From Paracidovorax anthurii (GTDB lineage Bacteria; Pseudomonadota; Gammaproteobacteria; Burkholderiales; Burkholderiaceae_C): a DNA stretch of 62,864 bases. Shown piece by piece: positions 40,482-49,511 of the stretch. Under the pieces are notes generated by a model that ran no database searches, was not told where the DNA came from, and saw only the letters and a program-made list of their open reading frames with translations. The position numbers and the translations under genes are program-made. The first letter of the stretch is position 1. Each line of letters opens with the position of its first letter. The DNA lies in NCBI RefSeq assembly GCF_003269065.1, contig NZ_QLTA01000033.1, forward strand, positions 1 through 62,864, given 5' to 3'.

Positions 40482-41690
40482 ATGAACGACACAGGCGTTC
40501 CTCCTTCTCGCGGTGTTGCCGCACGGCGATCGCATCGCACGGCGTGGCTGCTCGGCATCGGCCTGATGGCGTGCGCCGCGGCCGTGGCCTGGTGGCTCTT
40601 CGGCCGCAAGCCGGCGGCGGCCGCAGCGCCAACGAAGCCACTGGTGCAGGTCACGGCGGTCACGCGGCGGGCGATGCCGGTCGTGCTGCAAAGTGTCGGC
40701 AAGGTGGTCGCGCAGGCTTCGGTCGAGATTCGTCCCCAGACTGGCGGTGTTCTTCGCCGCGTCTTCATCCACGACGGCGATCGGGTGGTGGCGGGCCAGA
40801 AGCTTTTCGAGCTGGAAACCCAACCGCTCGCCGCATCGCTCGCGCAGGCGCGCGCGCAGTTCGTACGCGACAAGTCGCTTGCCGACGACGCGCGCGACGC
40901 CGCTGCCCGGCTCAAGCCGCTGGCCGACAAGGAATACGTCACCGCGCGCGAATACGAGGCGGCCCTCAACATCCAGCGTTCGCTCGAAGCGGCCGCGGCC
41001 GCGACGCGAACGCTGATCGACCAAGCCCGCATCGCGCTGACCTATGCGACGGTCAGCGCGCCGATCTCCGGCCGTGCCGGCGCCGTGCTGGTCAAGCCCG
41101 GCACGCTGGTCACGGCCAACAACCCGACCGCGCTCGTCGTCATCAATGCGATCCGTCCGGTCGAGGTGGCCTTCGCGCTGCCTCAGGAGTCCCTGCACCG
41201 CCTGCAGGATGCGATGTCGGACCTGCCGCCGGGCGCGCGGCTGGAGGTCGAGGCGCGGGACAGCCTGACCCAGAAAATGCGTGCGAGGGGCGAACTCGTC
41301 TTCGTCGACAACGCGCTCAACGACGTCGCCGGCACGATCGGTCTCAAGGCGCGCTTCTCCAATGCGGACGAGGCGCTGTGGCCCGGCGAGTTCTATGCGG
41401 TACGGATCACGCTGAAGGTCGATGCCGACGCAGTGGTGCTGCCAGAGAGCGCATTGCAGCCGGGGCAGGGTGGGGCGTTCGTCTACGTCGTCGAAGGCGG
41501 CACTGCGAAGGTGCGCAGGGTCCAGACCGATCGGGTGGTCGACGGCCGTGTCGTCGTCACGTCCGGCCTGTCGGGTGGCGAGACGGTCGTCACGGCCGTG
41601 CCCACCGATCTTCGGGACGGCAGCAGGGTGCAAACGGAACCGGCGGCCACGGCAGCGCCCGCCGCAGCCACCGCGAGCGGTGCGCCATGA
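40482..41690 (+). CDS. RND periplasmic adaptor (membrane fusion protein)
   Basis: 402 residues. An N-terminal membrane anchor (AWLLGIGLMACAAAVAWWLF) is followed by a split lipoyl domain (VEIRPQTGGVLRRVFIHDGD, ISGRAGAVLVKPGTLVTANN), alpha-hairpin and beta-barrel regions, as in MdtA/AcrA. It bridges the inner-membrane RND pump and the TolC-like channel. It ends by overlapping the pump ATG (ATGA), a sign of coupled translation. Confidence 0.92.
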   Translation: MNDTGVPPSRGVAARRSHRTAWLLGIGLMACAAAVAWWLFGRKPAAAAAPTKPLVQVTAVTRRAMPVVLQSVGKVVAQASVEIRPQTGGVLRRVFIHDGDRVVAGQKLFELETQPLAASLAQARAQFVRDKSLADDARDAAARLKPLADKEYVTAREYEAALNIQRSLEAAAAATRTLIDQARIALTYATVSAPISGRAGAVLVKPGTLVTANNPTALVVINAIRPVEVAFALPQESLHRLQDAMSDLPPGARLEVEARDSLTQKMRARGELVFVDNALNDVAGTIGLKARFSNADEALWPGEFYAVRITLKVDADAVVLPESALQPGQGGAFVYVVEGGTAKVRRVQTDRVVDGRVVVTSGLSGGETVVTAVPTDLRDGSRVQTEPAATAAPAAATASGAP

Positions 41691-44600
41691 ACTTCACCGC
41701 GATCTTCATCCGGCGGCCGGTGATGACGGCCATCCTGATGAGCGCACTCGTGATCTTCGGCGGATTCTCGTTTTTCCGCCTGCCGGTCAACGAGTTGCCG
41801 AACGTCGATTTCCCGACGATCAGCGTCAACGTCAATCTGTCGGGCGCGAGTCCGGAGACGATGGCCAATTCCGTCGCGACGCCGCTGGAGCGAAGCTTTT
41901 CCGGTGTCGAAGGCCTGGACTCGATGGCATCGACCAGCACCACCGGATCGACCCGCATCGTGCTGCAGTTCAAGCTCGATCGCAACATCGACGCCGCAGC
42001 GCAGGACGTGCAAAGCGCGCTGTCGCAGGCGCAGCCGCTGTTGCCCGCCGGCATCGAACCGCCCGAGCTGAAGAAGACGAATCCCAGCGACGCGCCGGTG
42101 ATGCATCTGGCGCTGAGCTCGAAGACTTTGCCGCTGGCGGACCTGAATCAGTTTGCCAAGGACCGGGTGGCGTTGCGCCTGCAGACCGTCCGCGGCGTCG
42201 GGCAGATCGACGTGAACGGCGCGCAGCGCTATGCCGTGCGTGTCTATGTCGATCCTCGGGCGCTGGCGGCACGCCGGCTGGGCTTCGACCAGGTCGTCTC
42301 GGCATTGCAGTCCGGCAACAGCAATGCGCCTGTCGGCACGCTCGACGGCGCCGCCCGCACCTACACCGTCAAGGCCGATGGCCAATTGCACGACGCGGCC
42401 GGGTTCGGCCGGCTGGTGCTGGCCTACCAGAACGGCGAGCCGGTGCACGTGAGCGATGTCGGGCGTGCGGTGGACAGCGTCGAGAACGTGAAGACATCGG
42501 CGTTCGTCAACCAGCAGCGCGCGATCGAGATCAACATCCACCGGCAGCACGGTGCCAACACGGTGGCCGTGACGCGCGCGGCGCAGCAGGCGCTGGACGG
42601 CATCCGCGCGAGCCTGCCGGGCGATGCGCAACTGCAGGTGCTCTACGACCGTGGCGACTACATCCAGTCCAGCATCCGGGATGTCGAGATCACGCTCGTG
42701 GTTTCGTTGGTGCTTGTGGTGCTGGTGATCGTGCTGTTGCTGCGCAACCTGTCGGCGACATTGATCGTCGCGCTGGTGCTGCCGACTTCGCTGATCGGAA
42801 CCTTCGGGGCGATGGATCTGCTCGGCTTCAGCCTCGACAACGTCTCGCTGCTGGCGCTGACGCTGGCGGTCGGGCTGGTGGTGGACGACGCGATCGTCGT
42901 GATCGAGAACATCGTTCGCCACCTCGAGACGGGCATGTCGCGCGAAGAGGCCGCGCTTGCCGGTGCGGCCGAAATCGGTTTCACGATCGTCTCGATCACC
43001 CTGTCGCTCGCGGCGGTGTTCCTGCCGATCGTGTTCATGGGCGGCATCGTCGGCCGGCTGTTCTCGGAGTTCGGCGTGACGATGGCGGTCGCGGTGCTGC
43101 TGTCGGGAGCGGTTTCGCTGAGCCTCACGCCGATGCTCGCGAGCCGCTACCTGAACACGCAGCGCAGCGTGTTCTTTCTCTTTCGCTGGTTCGAGGCCGG
43201 TTTTGCCCGCGCGCTGCGCGGCTACGAAGGCAGTCTTGCCTGGTGCATGGACCACCAGATCGCCATGGTGCTGGTGTCCGGCGCCGTGCTGCTGGGCACC
43301 GGCGCGGCCTACGTGGCGGTGGACAAAGGTTTCATCCCGAAGGTCGATTCCGGCAAGATCGACGGCAACACGCGGGTTGCCGAAGGCACGCCTTACCCGG
43401 TCTTTCTGGAGCAGCAGAACCGGATTGCGAAGATCGTCCAGGAGAATCCGAACGTTGCCGCCGTGATGTCCGTGATCGGCAGCGACGGCACGCTCGCCAC
43501 CAGCGGCCGGCTGCTGATCGGCTTGAAGCCGATCGGCGAGCGCAGCGAATCGGCCGATGACGTGATCCAGCAGATCCGCGAGAAGGCCAGGTCGGTGCAG
43601 GGCATGGAGCTGCTGCTGCGCAACCCGCCGGCGATCGAGATCGGCCCGCCAGCGAATACTGCGGTTCAGTACGTGCTGCAGGCCACGTCCACCGATATGC
43701 TCTATCCGGCGTCCGACACGTTCATGCGGCGGCTCGCCACCGTGCCGCAATTGCAGGACGTCAACACCGATCTGCAGATCCGGAATCCGGAGATCCGCGT
43801 CGATCTGCGGCGCGACCAGGCTTCCGCACTCGGCATAACGCCCTCGCAAGTCCAAAGCACCCTGCAAAGTGCCTATGGCGGGCGCCGGGTGGGTTTCATC
43901 TTCGGGGCGACCGACCAATACCCCGTGCTGCTGGAGGTCGACAAGCGCTTTCAGTCGGACATCAACGCACCGGGCTCGCTCTACCTGGCGGGCCGCAGCG
44001 GCGACATGGTGCCGCTCGGTGCCGTCGCGCGGATCCGGGACGATGTCGGCCCGGTCGCGATCAATCACTATGGCGGCCTGCCCTCCGTGACGCTGTCATT
44101 CAACATGGCACCCGGCGTCGCGCTCGGCGAGGCGACGAACGCGGTGCATGCGGTCGCGGCCTCGCATCTGACGCCGCAACTGTCCGGCAACTTCGCCGGC
44201 ACGGCGCGGGCCTTTGAGGATTCCCTGCGTGATTTGCCGGTGCTTCTCGCCGTCACGGTGCTTCTGATCTACATGGTCATGGCCGTGCTGTACGAGCATT
44301 TCGTCCACCCGGTGACGATCCTGACCGCGTTGCCCCTGGCGGGGTTCGGTGCCTTGCTGATGCTGTGGCTGTTCCGTCAGGAGCTGAACCTCTTCAGCTT
44401 CGTCGGCCTGATCCTCCTGGTCGGGCTGGTCAAGAAGAACGGGATCATGATGGTCGATTTCGCGCTGGGCCGGATGCGAGGCGGCGACCGCGGGGTGAAG
44501 CCGGCACGCGACGCGATGCTCGAAGCCTGCGCCACACGCTTTCGACCGATCATGATGACCAGCCTGGCCGCCATGCTCGGCACGCTGCCGATCGCGCTCG

Positions 44601-44749
44601 GAATCGGGGCGGGCGCGGAGTCCCGGCGACCCCTGGGCATCGCGGTCATCGGCGGGCTGGTGTTCTCCCAACTGCTGACGCTGTACATCACGCCGACGTT
44701 TTTCGTGACGATGGAACGCTTGCTGCGCAGACGGTGGGCAGTGCGGTGA
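41687..44749 (+). CDS. RND multidrug efflux pump (HAE1 family, MdtBC-like)
   Basis: 1020 residues with 12 membrane helices and two large periplasmic loops. The start MNFTAIFIRRPVMTAILMSA is typical. The proton-relay Asp pair is in GLVVDDAIVVIENI (about residue 400), and the TM10 Lys region is GLVKKNGIMMVDFA. Porter-domain motifs such as GASPETMANSVATPLERSF resemble MdtB/MdtC. A single pump gene suggests a homotrimer. The three-gene operon has no local regulator. A GGGTGC-CGAC-GCACCC hairpin follows the stop. Confidence 0.93.
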   Translation: MNFTAIFIRRPVMTAILMSALVIFGGFSFFRLPVNELPNVDFPTISVNVNLSGASPETMANSVATPLERSFSGVEGLDSMASTSTTGSTRIVLQFKLDRNIDAAAQDVQSALSQAQPLLPAGIEPPELKKTNPSDAPVMHLALSSKTLPLADLNQFAKDRVALRLQTVRGVGQIDVNGAQRYAVRVYVDPRALAARRLGFDQVVSALQSGNSNAPVGTLDGAARTYTVKADGQLHDAAGFGRLVLAYQNGEPVHVSDVGRAVDSVENVKTSAFVNQQRAIEINIHRQHGANTVAVTRAAQQALDGIRASLPGDAQLQVLYDRGDYIQSSIRDVEITLVVSLVLVVLVIVLLLRNLSATLIVALVLPTSLIGTFGAMDLLGFSLDNVSLLALTLAVGLVVDDAIVVIENIVRHLETGMSREEAALAGAAEIGFTIVSITLSLAAVFLPIVFMGGIVGRLFSEFGVTMAVAVLLSGAVSLSLTPMLASRYLNTQRSVFFLFRWFEAGFARALRGYEGSLAWCMDHQIAMVLVSGAVLLGTGAAYVAVDKGFIPKVDSGKIDGNTRVAEGTPYPVFLEQQNRIAKIVQENPNVAAVMSVIGSDGTLATSGRLLIGLKPIGERSESADDVIQQIREKARSVQGMELLLRNPPAIEIGPPANTAVQYVLQATSTDMLYPASDTFMRRLATVPQLQDVNTDLQIRNPEIRVDLRRDQASALGITPSQVQSTLQSAYGGRRVGFIFGATDQYPVLLEVDKRFQSDINAPGSLYLAGRSGDMVPLGAVARIRDDVGPVAINHYGGLPSVTLSFNMAPGVALGEATNAVHAVAASHLTPQLSGNFAGTARAFEDSLRDLPVLLAVTVLLIYMVMAVLYEHFVHPVTILTALPLAGFGALLMLWLFRQELNLFSFVGLILLVGLVKKNGIMMVDFALGRMRGGDRGVKPARDAMLEACATRFRPIMMTSLAAMLGTLPIALGIGAGAESRRPLGIAVIGGLVFSQLLTLYITPTFFVTMERLLRRRWAVR

Positions 44750-44796
44750 AAAGCCCTGGGTGCCGACGCACCCTGGAAAGCGAAGCCGGGGCCGCG

Positions 44797-45153
44797 TCAG
44801 CCCCGCAGGGCCTGCGCCGCGAGGCCCAGCACACACCCCAGGATGCCGGCCGCGCCCAGGCGCCGCGCCCAGCGCAGGCTGCCCTCGGGCCACTGGTTCA
44901 TCGCCAGCGTGAGGCCCCAGCCGAGCGCCATCCACGCGGCGGGCACCAGGGCCAGGCCCGCTGCCGGCCCGGCCGCCGCCACGGCCGCCGTGCCTTGCAG
45001 GGCCAGCGTGAGCAGTGCCGCGGCCAGGGCGCCGTGGCGTGCCCGGGGGCTGCCCTCGCCATCGCCCCAGGCGCGGGTGGGAACGGCGCGGGCCCATTGG
45101 CAAAGCGCCGCCAGCGAGGCCAGCGCGGCGCTGGCGCCGAGAAGCTCGTTCAT
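44797..45153 (-). CDS. DUF3325-like small membrane protein
   Basis: 118 residues with three hydrophobic segments (about 4-22, 42-75, 98-116). It matches the small membrane proteins (DUF3325 type) that close PepSY/TonB-receptor iron operons in this family. Its start overlaps the preceding gene's stop by 4 bp. Function is unknown; a role in siderophore-iron reduction or PepSY assembly is inferred from the neighbours. Confidence 0.7.
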   Translation of the reverse strand: MNELLGASAALASLAALCQWARAVPTRAWGDGEGSPRARHGALAAALLTLALQGTAAVAAAGPAAGLALVPAAWMALGWGLTLAMNQWPEGSLRWARRLGAAGILGCVLGLAAQALRG

Positions 45154-45929
45154 CCCGCGCTCCGCGAGGGCGTGGCCGCCATGCCGTGCACGGGGGCGCG
45201 GATCGCCTGCGCCGCGGCGACGGCGCACAGGCCCGCGGCCAGTGCCCAGTGCGCCAGCCCGGCCCGAGCCGCAAGCCCCGCATAGGCCAGCGCGGCCAGC
45301 GCCCACAGGACCGCGCTGGTGCGCGGCAGCCACAGGCGCAGCGTGGCCGCCGGCAGCGCGACCAGGCAGGCCAGCAGCAGCCCCAGCATGCCCGCGGGGC
45401 GTGCTGCGCCCGCGGCGGCCAGGTGGGCGATCCGGAAGGATTCGAGCGCCAGGCAGCCCGCCAGCCAGAAGGGCAGGTGGGCGGCCATCGTCTGCAGGCG
45501 ATGGCGCCACGGCCGCGCGCGCGCCAGCCCGGCCTTGTGCGCGGGGCCCGGGGCCCGCGCGGGGCGCGCCGCCTGCACCCGGTCCGGCCCGATGAACGCC
45601 GCGGTGCCGGCGCATGCCAGCCCCAGCACGGCCATGCTGGCGAGCATGGCCGGGGCCTGCGGCGCGCCGAGCGCCCAGCCCGCGCCGCCGGCCAGTGCGA
45701 GCAGCGCGCCGGCGGCCGCCAGCGCCACCCGCCACAGCGTGGTGGCGCGCTGCGCCAGGGCTGCCAGCAGCGCCGACATCAGCAGCCAGCCGGCGATCAG
45801 GGTCCACACGGCCCAGGCGGGGCGCAGGGCGAGCGGTTCCAGGCCGGACGGCGGCCACAGGTGCAGCAGCATGGCCGCCAGCAGCGCGGCGGGCACGGTG
45901 GCGTGCAGGGCGATGTAGAAACGGGCCAT
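45150..45929 (-). CDS. 259-aa multi-spanning membrane protein of iron-uptake operon
   Basis: Seven or so hydrophobic helices, with a first part MARFYIALHATVPAALLAAM that resembles DUF3649 proteins found in the same kind of operon. Here it is longer than the ~100 residues usual for that family, and a second Ala/Leu-rich membrane half follows a basic loop (ARAPGPAHKAGLARARPWRH). I chose ATG 45929, 22 bp after the PepSY stop; a longer ORF overlaps that gene. Function is unknown. Confidence 0.65.
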   Translation of the reverse strand: MARFYIALHATVPAALLAAMLLHLWPPSGLEPLALRPAWAVWTLIAGWLLMSALLAALAQRATTLWRVALAAAGALLALAGGAGWALGAPQAPAMLASMAVLGLACAGTAAFIGPDRVQAARPARAPGPAHKAGLARARPWRHRLQTMAAHLPFWLAGCLALESFRIAHLAAAGAARPAGMLGLLLACLVALPAATLRLWLPRTSAVLWALAALAYAGLAARAGLAHWALAAGLCAVAAAQAIRAPVHGMAATPSRSAG

Positions 45930-45951
45930 GGCGGTGCGTGCGCGGATGCGT

Positions 45952-47055
45952 TCAGGAGGCGGCCGCCGGGGCCCGCGTCTCGCGCTGCCGCTGCCGGCGC
46001 GCATCGAGCCAGATCAGCGTGCCCGAGACCGAGAGGAAGGCCGGCGTCATGCCCAGGATGAAATACAGCCACTTGAGCGCGAGCCCGCCGAAGTCGCCGA
46101 AGTGCAGCGGCTCCATGAGCCCGTCCACCAGCGTCCAGAAGCCTGCGTTGCGCGGGTCCTGCACCTGCCGCAGGGTGCCGGCGGCGTCGAACCCGATCCG
46201 CGCGTTGCTCGCCAGATGGCCCGCGATGCCGCCGGTGAATTCGGCCTCGGCCGCGCTGGTGCCCCAGCGCTGCAGCGAGACATAGCGCGTGCGCAGGCCC
46301 GGCACCGCCTGGGCGGCGGCGGCATGCAGGGTGTCCAGCGAGGGCATGGGCGCGGGCCGGGCCAGGGGCTTCGGGGCCGGCTGCGCCGGGGCGGCGGCCA
46401 CGTAGGCCCAGCCCTGCACGAACAGGGGCGCGAGCCCCAGCCACGCGCCCGTGGCCGCGATGAGGATGTGGAAGCCCAGCCCCCAGATGCCCGCCGACTT
46501 GTGCAGGTCGGACATCACCACGCGCAGGCTGCGGCCCCAGCGCTGCGTGAACAGCTCGGCCAGGATCTTGCGGTGGATGACGATGCCGGTGGCGATCAGC
46601 ACCAGCATCGCCACACCGAGGAAACCCACGATCCAGCGCGGCCCGAAGAACAGGAACACGTGCAGCATGCGCAGGTACTGGCCGAGTTGGCTGTCCACCG
46701 GGCCGATGACGGCGCCGGTGTCCGGCCGCAGCGCGATCTTCGTGCGCTGCGCGGCGGGCGCGCCGGCCTCGCGGATGAAGGCGAAATAGGCCGGGCTGAC
46801 GGCATCGGGCAGCGCGATGGCGTCCACCGTGGCGCCGGGGTAGCGGGACAGCAGCTGCTCCAGCACGGTGTCCAGCGGCGCGGGCCGGTCCGGGCGCGGC
46901 AGCTGCGCCAGCGACGGGTTGGCCCACAGGTCGATCTCGTTCTTGAACACCACCACCGCGCCCGAGAAGCACACGATGCACAGCAGCAGGCCCGTGACGA
47001 TGCCGGCCCACGAATGCAGCGTGAGCAGGCGGTTGAGTGTGCGCTGGCTGGGCAT
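45952..47055 (-). CDS. PepSY-associated membrane protein (PiuB-like, iron uptake)
   Basis: 367 residues. It opens RTLNRLLTLHSWAGIVTGLL with a first helix (about 14-36), then a PepSY-type periplasmic part. The helices carry conserved His (LRMLHVFLFFGPRWIVGFLG, MSDLHKSAGIWGLGFHILIA, LMEPLHFGDFGG). The family is thought to reduce ferric siderophores at the inner membrane using heme-like His pairs. It lies 50 bp after the receptor gene in the same unit. Confidence 0.88.
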   Translation of the reverse strand: MPSQRTLNRLLTLHSWAGIVTGLLLCIVCFSGAVVVFKNEIDLWANPSLAQLPRPDRPAPLDTVLEQLLSRYPGATVDAIALPDAVSPAYFAFIREAGAPAAQRTKIALRPDTGAVIGPVDSQLGQYLRMLHVFLFFGPRWIVGFLGVAMLVLIATGIVIHRKILAELFTQRWGRSLRVVMSDLHKSAGIWGLGFHILIAATGAWLGLAPLFVQGWAYVAAAPAQPAPKPLARPAPMPSLDTLHAAAAQAVPGLRTRYVSLQRWGTSAAEAEFTGGIAGHLASNARIGFDAAGTLRQVQDPRNAGFWTLVDGLMEPLHFGDFGGLALKWLYFILGMTPAFLSVSGTLIWLDARRQRQRETRAPAAAS

Positions 47056-47105
47056 GGCGCAAAGGGTGTGCTGGATGGCGGGGCGCACGGGGCGCCCCGT
47101 GCGTG

Positions 47106-49352
47106 TCAGAAGAAGTAAGTCAGTCCGAGGCTGAAGCTGCGCGGCAGGGCGGGCGACACCACGTTGGCATTGATCGCGCCATCGTAGTAGGCCTTGTTGA
47201 ACACGTTCTTCACCCCGGCCGTGATGCGGTAGCTGGGGCCGGAGTATCCGATGGAGAGGTCGGCCACGGTATAGGCGGGCAGGGTGAAGGGGTATGAGCC
47301 GATCTGCTCGCTCACGTAGCGGGCGCCGGCGCCCAGGGTGAGCCGGGGCATCTGCGGCACCTTGTAGGTGGCCCAGACCGCAACCGTGTGGCGCGGCGTG
47401 AGGTTGAGCGGCCGGCCGATGAGGGTGGTGTCGTTGTCGCGCGTGACCTGGGTGTCGGTGTAGGTGTAGGCGCCGGTCAGCTTCCAGTTCCGCTGCAGGT
47501 CGGCGCCCACTTCCAGCTCCACGCCGCGCGCGCGCTGCTCGCCGGTCTGCACGCTGAAGCCGGTGTTGACGGGGTCGGCGGTGGTCACGTTGCGGCGCGT
47601 GAGGTTGAAGAGCGCCAGCGAGCCGGTGAGTTGGCCGTTGGGCGCCTCGTACTTCAGGCCGGCTTCCCATTGCTTGCCGGTTTCCGGCACGAAGGGCGTG
47701 CCGGCCACGGTGGTGCCCGCCACCGGCAGGAACGATTCGCCGTAGCTGGTGTAGGCGGCCCAGCCCAGCGTGAATTCATACACCAGCCCGGCCGACAGGG
47801 TGGTGGCGGAATCCTTCTGGCGCGTCTTCTGGCTGGCGAGGCGGTCGTTGATGTCGTGGGTGGACCCGTCGCGGCGCAGGCCGACCAGGGCCGTCCACTG
47901 CGGGTTGAACTTGATCTGGTCCTGCGCGTACAGGCCCATCACGGTGAGTTTTTCGGGCGCGTCGGCCGAATAGCCCGTGGGGCAGGTGGCGGTCATGCCG
48001 TACACCGGATTGAACAGGTCGAGCGCGCCGATGGTGCAGCGCCGGTTGGCCAGCCAGCTGTGCCCGGTGCGCGCGTCCAGCCCCGTCACCAGGCGGTGCT
48101 GCACGCCCAGGGCCGAGAAGCTGGCCAGCAGCGAGGTGTCGGTGGCCAGGATGTCGTCGTCCATGTACTGGCGCGTGGCATTGCGGTTCTGCAGGCGCCG
48201 GTTGGCCTGCAGCGCCTGGTTGGCGACGAAGTTGCCGGTGCCCTTCTCGGTTTCGTATCGCACGTTCTGGCGCAGCGTGAACTGGGGCGAGAAGCGGTGT
48301 TCCAGCGCATAGCCCACCGAGGTGCTTTCCACGTCGTAGCCGCCGAAGGCCGGGTCGCCCGTGAACAGCGTGCGCGAGAGCGTGCCGTTCGGGTTGGGCA
48401 GCACGGTGCCGTAGGGCGAGATGCCCTGCTGGCGCATCCACTGGCTGGTGCTGTAGGTGGCGAACAGCACCAGGTCGGTCTGCGCGCCCAGGTCCAGCGA
48501 CAGCGAGGGGGCGACCCAGCGGTCGCGCCGGTAGACGAAGTCGGTCGGATCGTCGCTGTTGGCCACCTGCGCGTTGATGCGCAGGGCGGCCTTGCCCGAT
48601 TCGTTCAGCGGCCGGTTCAGGTCGGCCTGCAGCGTGCGCTGGCCGAAGCTGCCCACCTCGACGCCCACCTCGCTCAAGGCCTCGCGCTTGGGCCGCTTGC
48701 TCACGGCGTTGACGATGCCGCCGGGCTGCACCTGGCCGTACAGCACCGAGGCCGCGCCCTTGAGCACCTCGAAGCGCTCGTAGCCATACGGGGTGAGGCG
48801 CGTCCACATGCCGGGGCTTTGCACCAGGCCGTCGATCAGCACCGATTCGGTGGAGCGGAAGCCCCGGATGTTGATGTCGTCGAAGCCGCGCCGCCCGAAG
48901 TTGACGGGGCTCACCCCGGCCACGGTCTGCAGCGCCTGCTGCAGGTTGGTGATCTGGCGCGATTCCATCTGCTCGCGCGTCACCACGCTCACCGACTGCG
49001 GCGTCTCCAGCCGGCGCATGGGGGCCTTGCCGGCGGTCTGAGCCTCCACGGGCGCGAAGCCCACGTCCTTCTCGGTGCTGGCATTGATGCGCACCTCCTG
49101 CAGCTGCACCGCCGGGGCTCCGGAATCGGGGGCGGTGCCTGCCTGGGCGAATGCCGCTTGAGAGAGGCACAGCGCCAGGGGCGTGAGCGCGCACCAGCGC
49201 AGCGGACGGGCCGGGAAAGGACGCAGGAAGGCGGTGGCAATGGCGTGCTTGACCGCCGTGCCGAAACGGGGGTGGACCATGGAGAGAGGCGAGAGAGAAA
49301 AGCCGCTGGACGGGCAGCACGTGTGTGCCGGCCGGGGCGAAGAAAGATGCAT
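47106..49352 (-). CDS. TonB-dependent siderophore receptor
   Basis: 748 residues as listed. Signal peptide near residues 45-70 (LRWCALTPLALCLSQAAFAQ), a TonB box region, plug domain (ETPQSVSVVTREQMESRQIT, VNIRGFRS-like INIRGFRSTESVLIDG) and a 22-strand barrel ending LPRSFSLGLTYFF. It imports a ferric siderophore, class not deducible. The ATG at 49352 lies only 7 bp from a Fur-like box with no ribosome site. The internal ATG at 49280 (MVHPRFGTAV) gives a more normal leader and is my preferred true start. Confidence 0.9.
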   Translation of the reverse strand: MHLSSPRPAHTCCPSSGFSLSPLSMVHPRFGTAVKHAIATAFLRPFPARPLRWCALTPLALCLSQAAFAQAGTAPDSGAPAVQLQEVRINASTEKDVGFAPVEAQTAGKAPMRRLETPQSVSVVTREQMESRQITNLQQALQTVAGVSPVNFGRRGFDDINIRGFRSTESVLIDGLVQSPGMWTRLTPYGYERFEVLKGAASVLYGQVQPGGIVNAVSKRPKREALSEVGVEVGSFGQRTLQADLNRPLNESGKAALRINAQVANSDDPTDFVYRRDRWVAPSLSLDLGAQTDLVLFATYSTSQWMRQQGISPYGTVLPNPNGTLSRTLFTGDPAFGGYDVESTSVGYALEHRFSPQFTLRQNVRYETEKGTGNFVANQALQANRRLQNRNATRQYMDDDILATDTSLLASFSALGVQHRLVTGLDARTGHSWLANRRCTIGALDLFNPVYGMTATCPTGYSADAPEKLTVMGLYAQDQIKFNPQWTALVGLRRDGSTHDINDRLASQKTRQKDSATTLSAGLVYEFTLGWAAYTSYGESFLPVAGTTVAGTPFVPETGKQWEAGLKYEAPNGQLTGSLALFNLTRRNVTTADPVNTGFSVQTGEQRARGVELEVGADLQRNWKLTGAYTYTDTQVTRDNDTTLIGRPLNLTPRHTVAVWATYKVPQMPRLTLGAGARYVSEQIGSYPFTLPAYTVADLSIGYSGPSYRITAGVKNVFNKAYYDGAINANVVSPALPRSFSLGLTYFF

Positions 49353-49358
49353 GAATTA

Positions 49359-49377
49359 TATTGAGAATAATTCGTAT
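49359..49377 (-). promoter_or_regulatory. Fur-box-like iron operator
   Basis: TATTGAGAATAATTCGTAT sits in an A/T-rich patch immediately upstream of the receptor gene and resembles the ATTGAGAAT...ATTCTCAAT form of the Fur operator, about 13-14 of 19 positions. Iron-repressed expression of the operon is expected. Confidence 0.6.
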
Positions 49378-49446
49378 TTAAATTGATGTAAAGACGACGG
49401 CGAGGATTCCGACCCTGCTGCCTGAGGGGCGGAACGGGCCGATGCG

Positions 49447-49511
49447 TCAGCCGCCCAGGTCAGCCGCCCAGGTCAGCCGCCCAGGTCAGCCGCCCAGGTC
49501 AGCCGCCCAGG
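49447..49511. repeat. five perfect tandem copies of a 13-bp unit at the mdcH stop
   Basis: TCAGCCGCCCAGG is repeated exactly five times (49447, 49460, 49473, 49486, 49499). The fifth copy contains the mdcH stop codon (TCA on this strand) and the codons for the last residues LGG. The other four lie downstream and each repeats the stop. The pattern fits replication slippage; because every unit carries the stop, the protein end is unchanged. Confidence 0.95.

Noticed and set aside
49447-49511. short regular repeats considered as a CRISPR array
   Set aside because: The 13-bp units are directly adjacent with no spacers and coincide with the end of mdcH.
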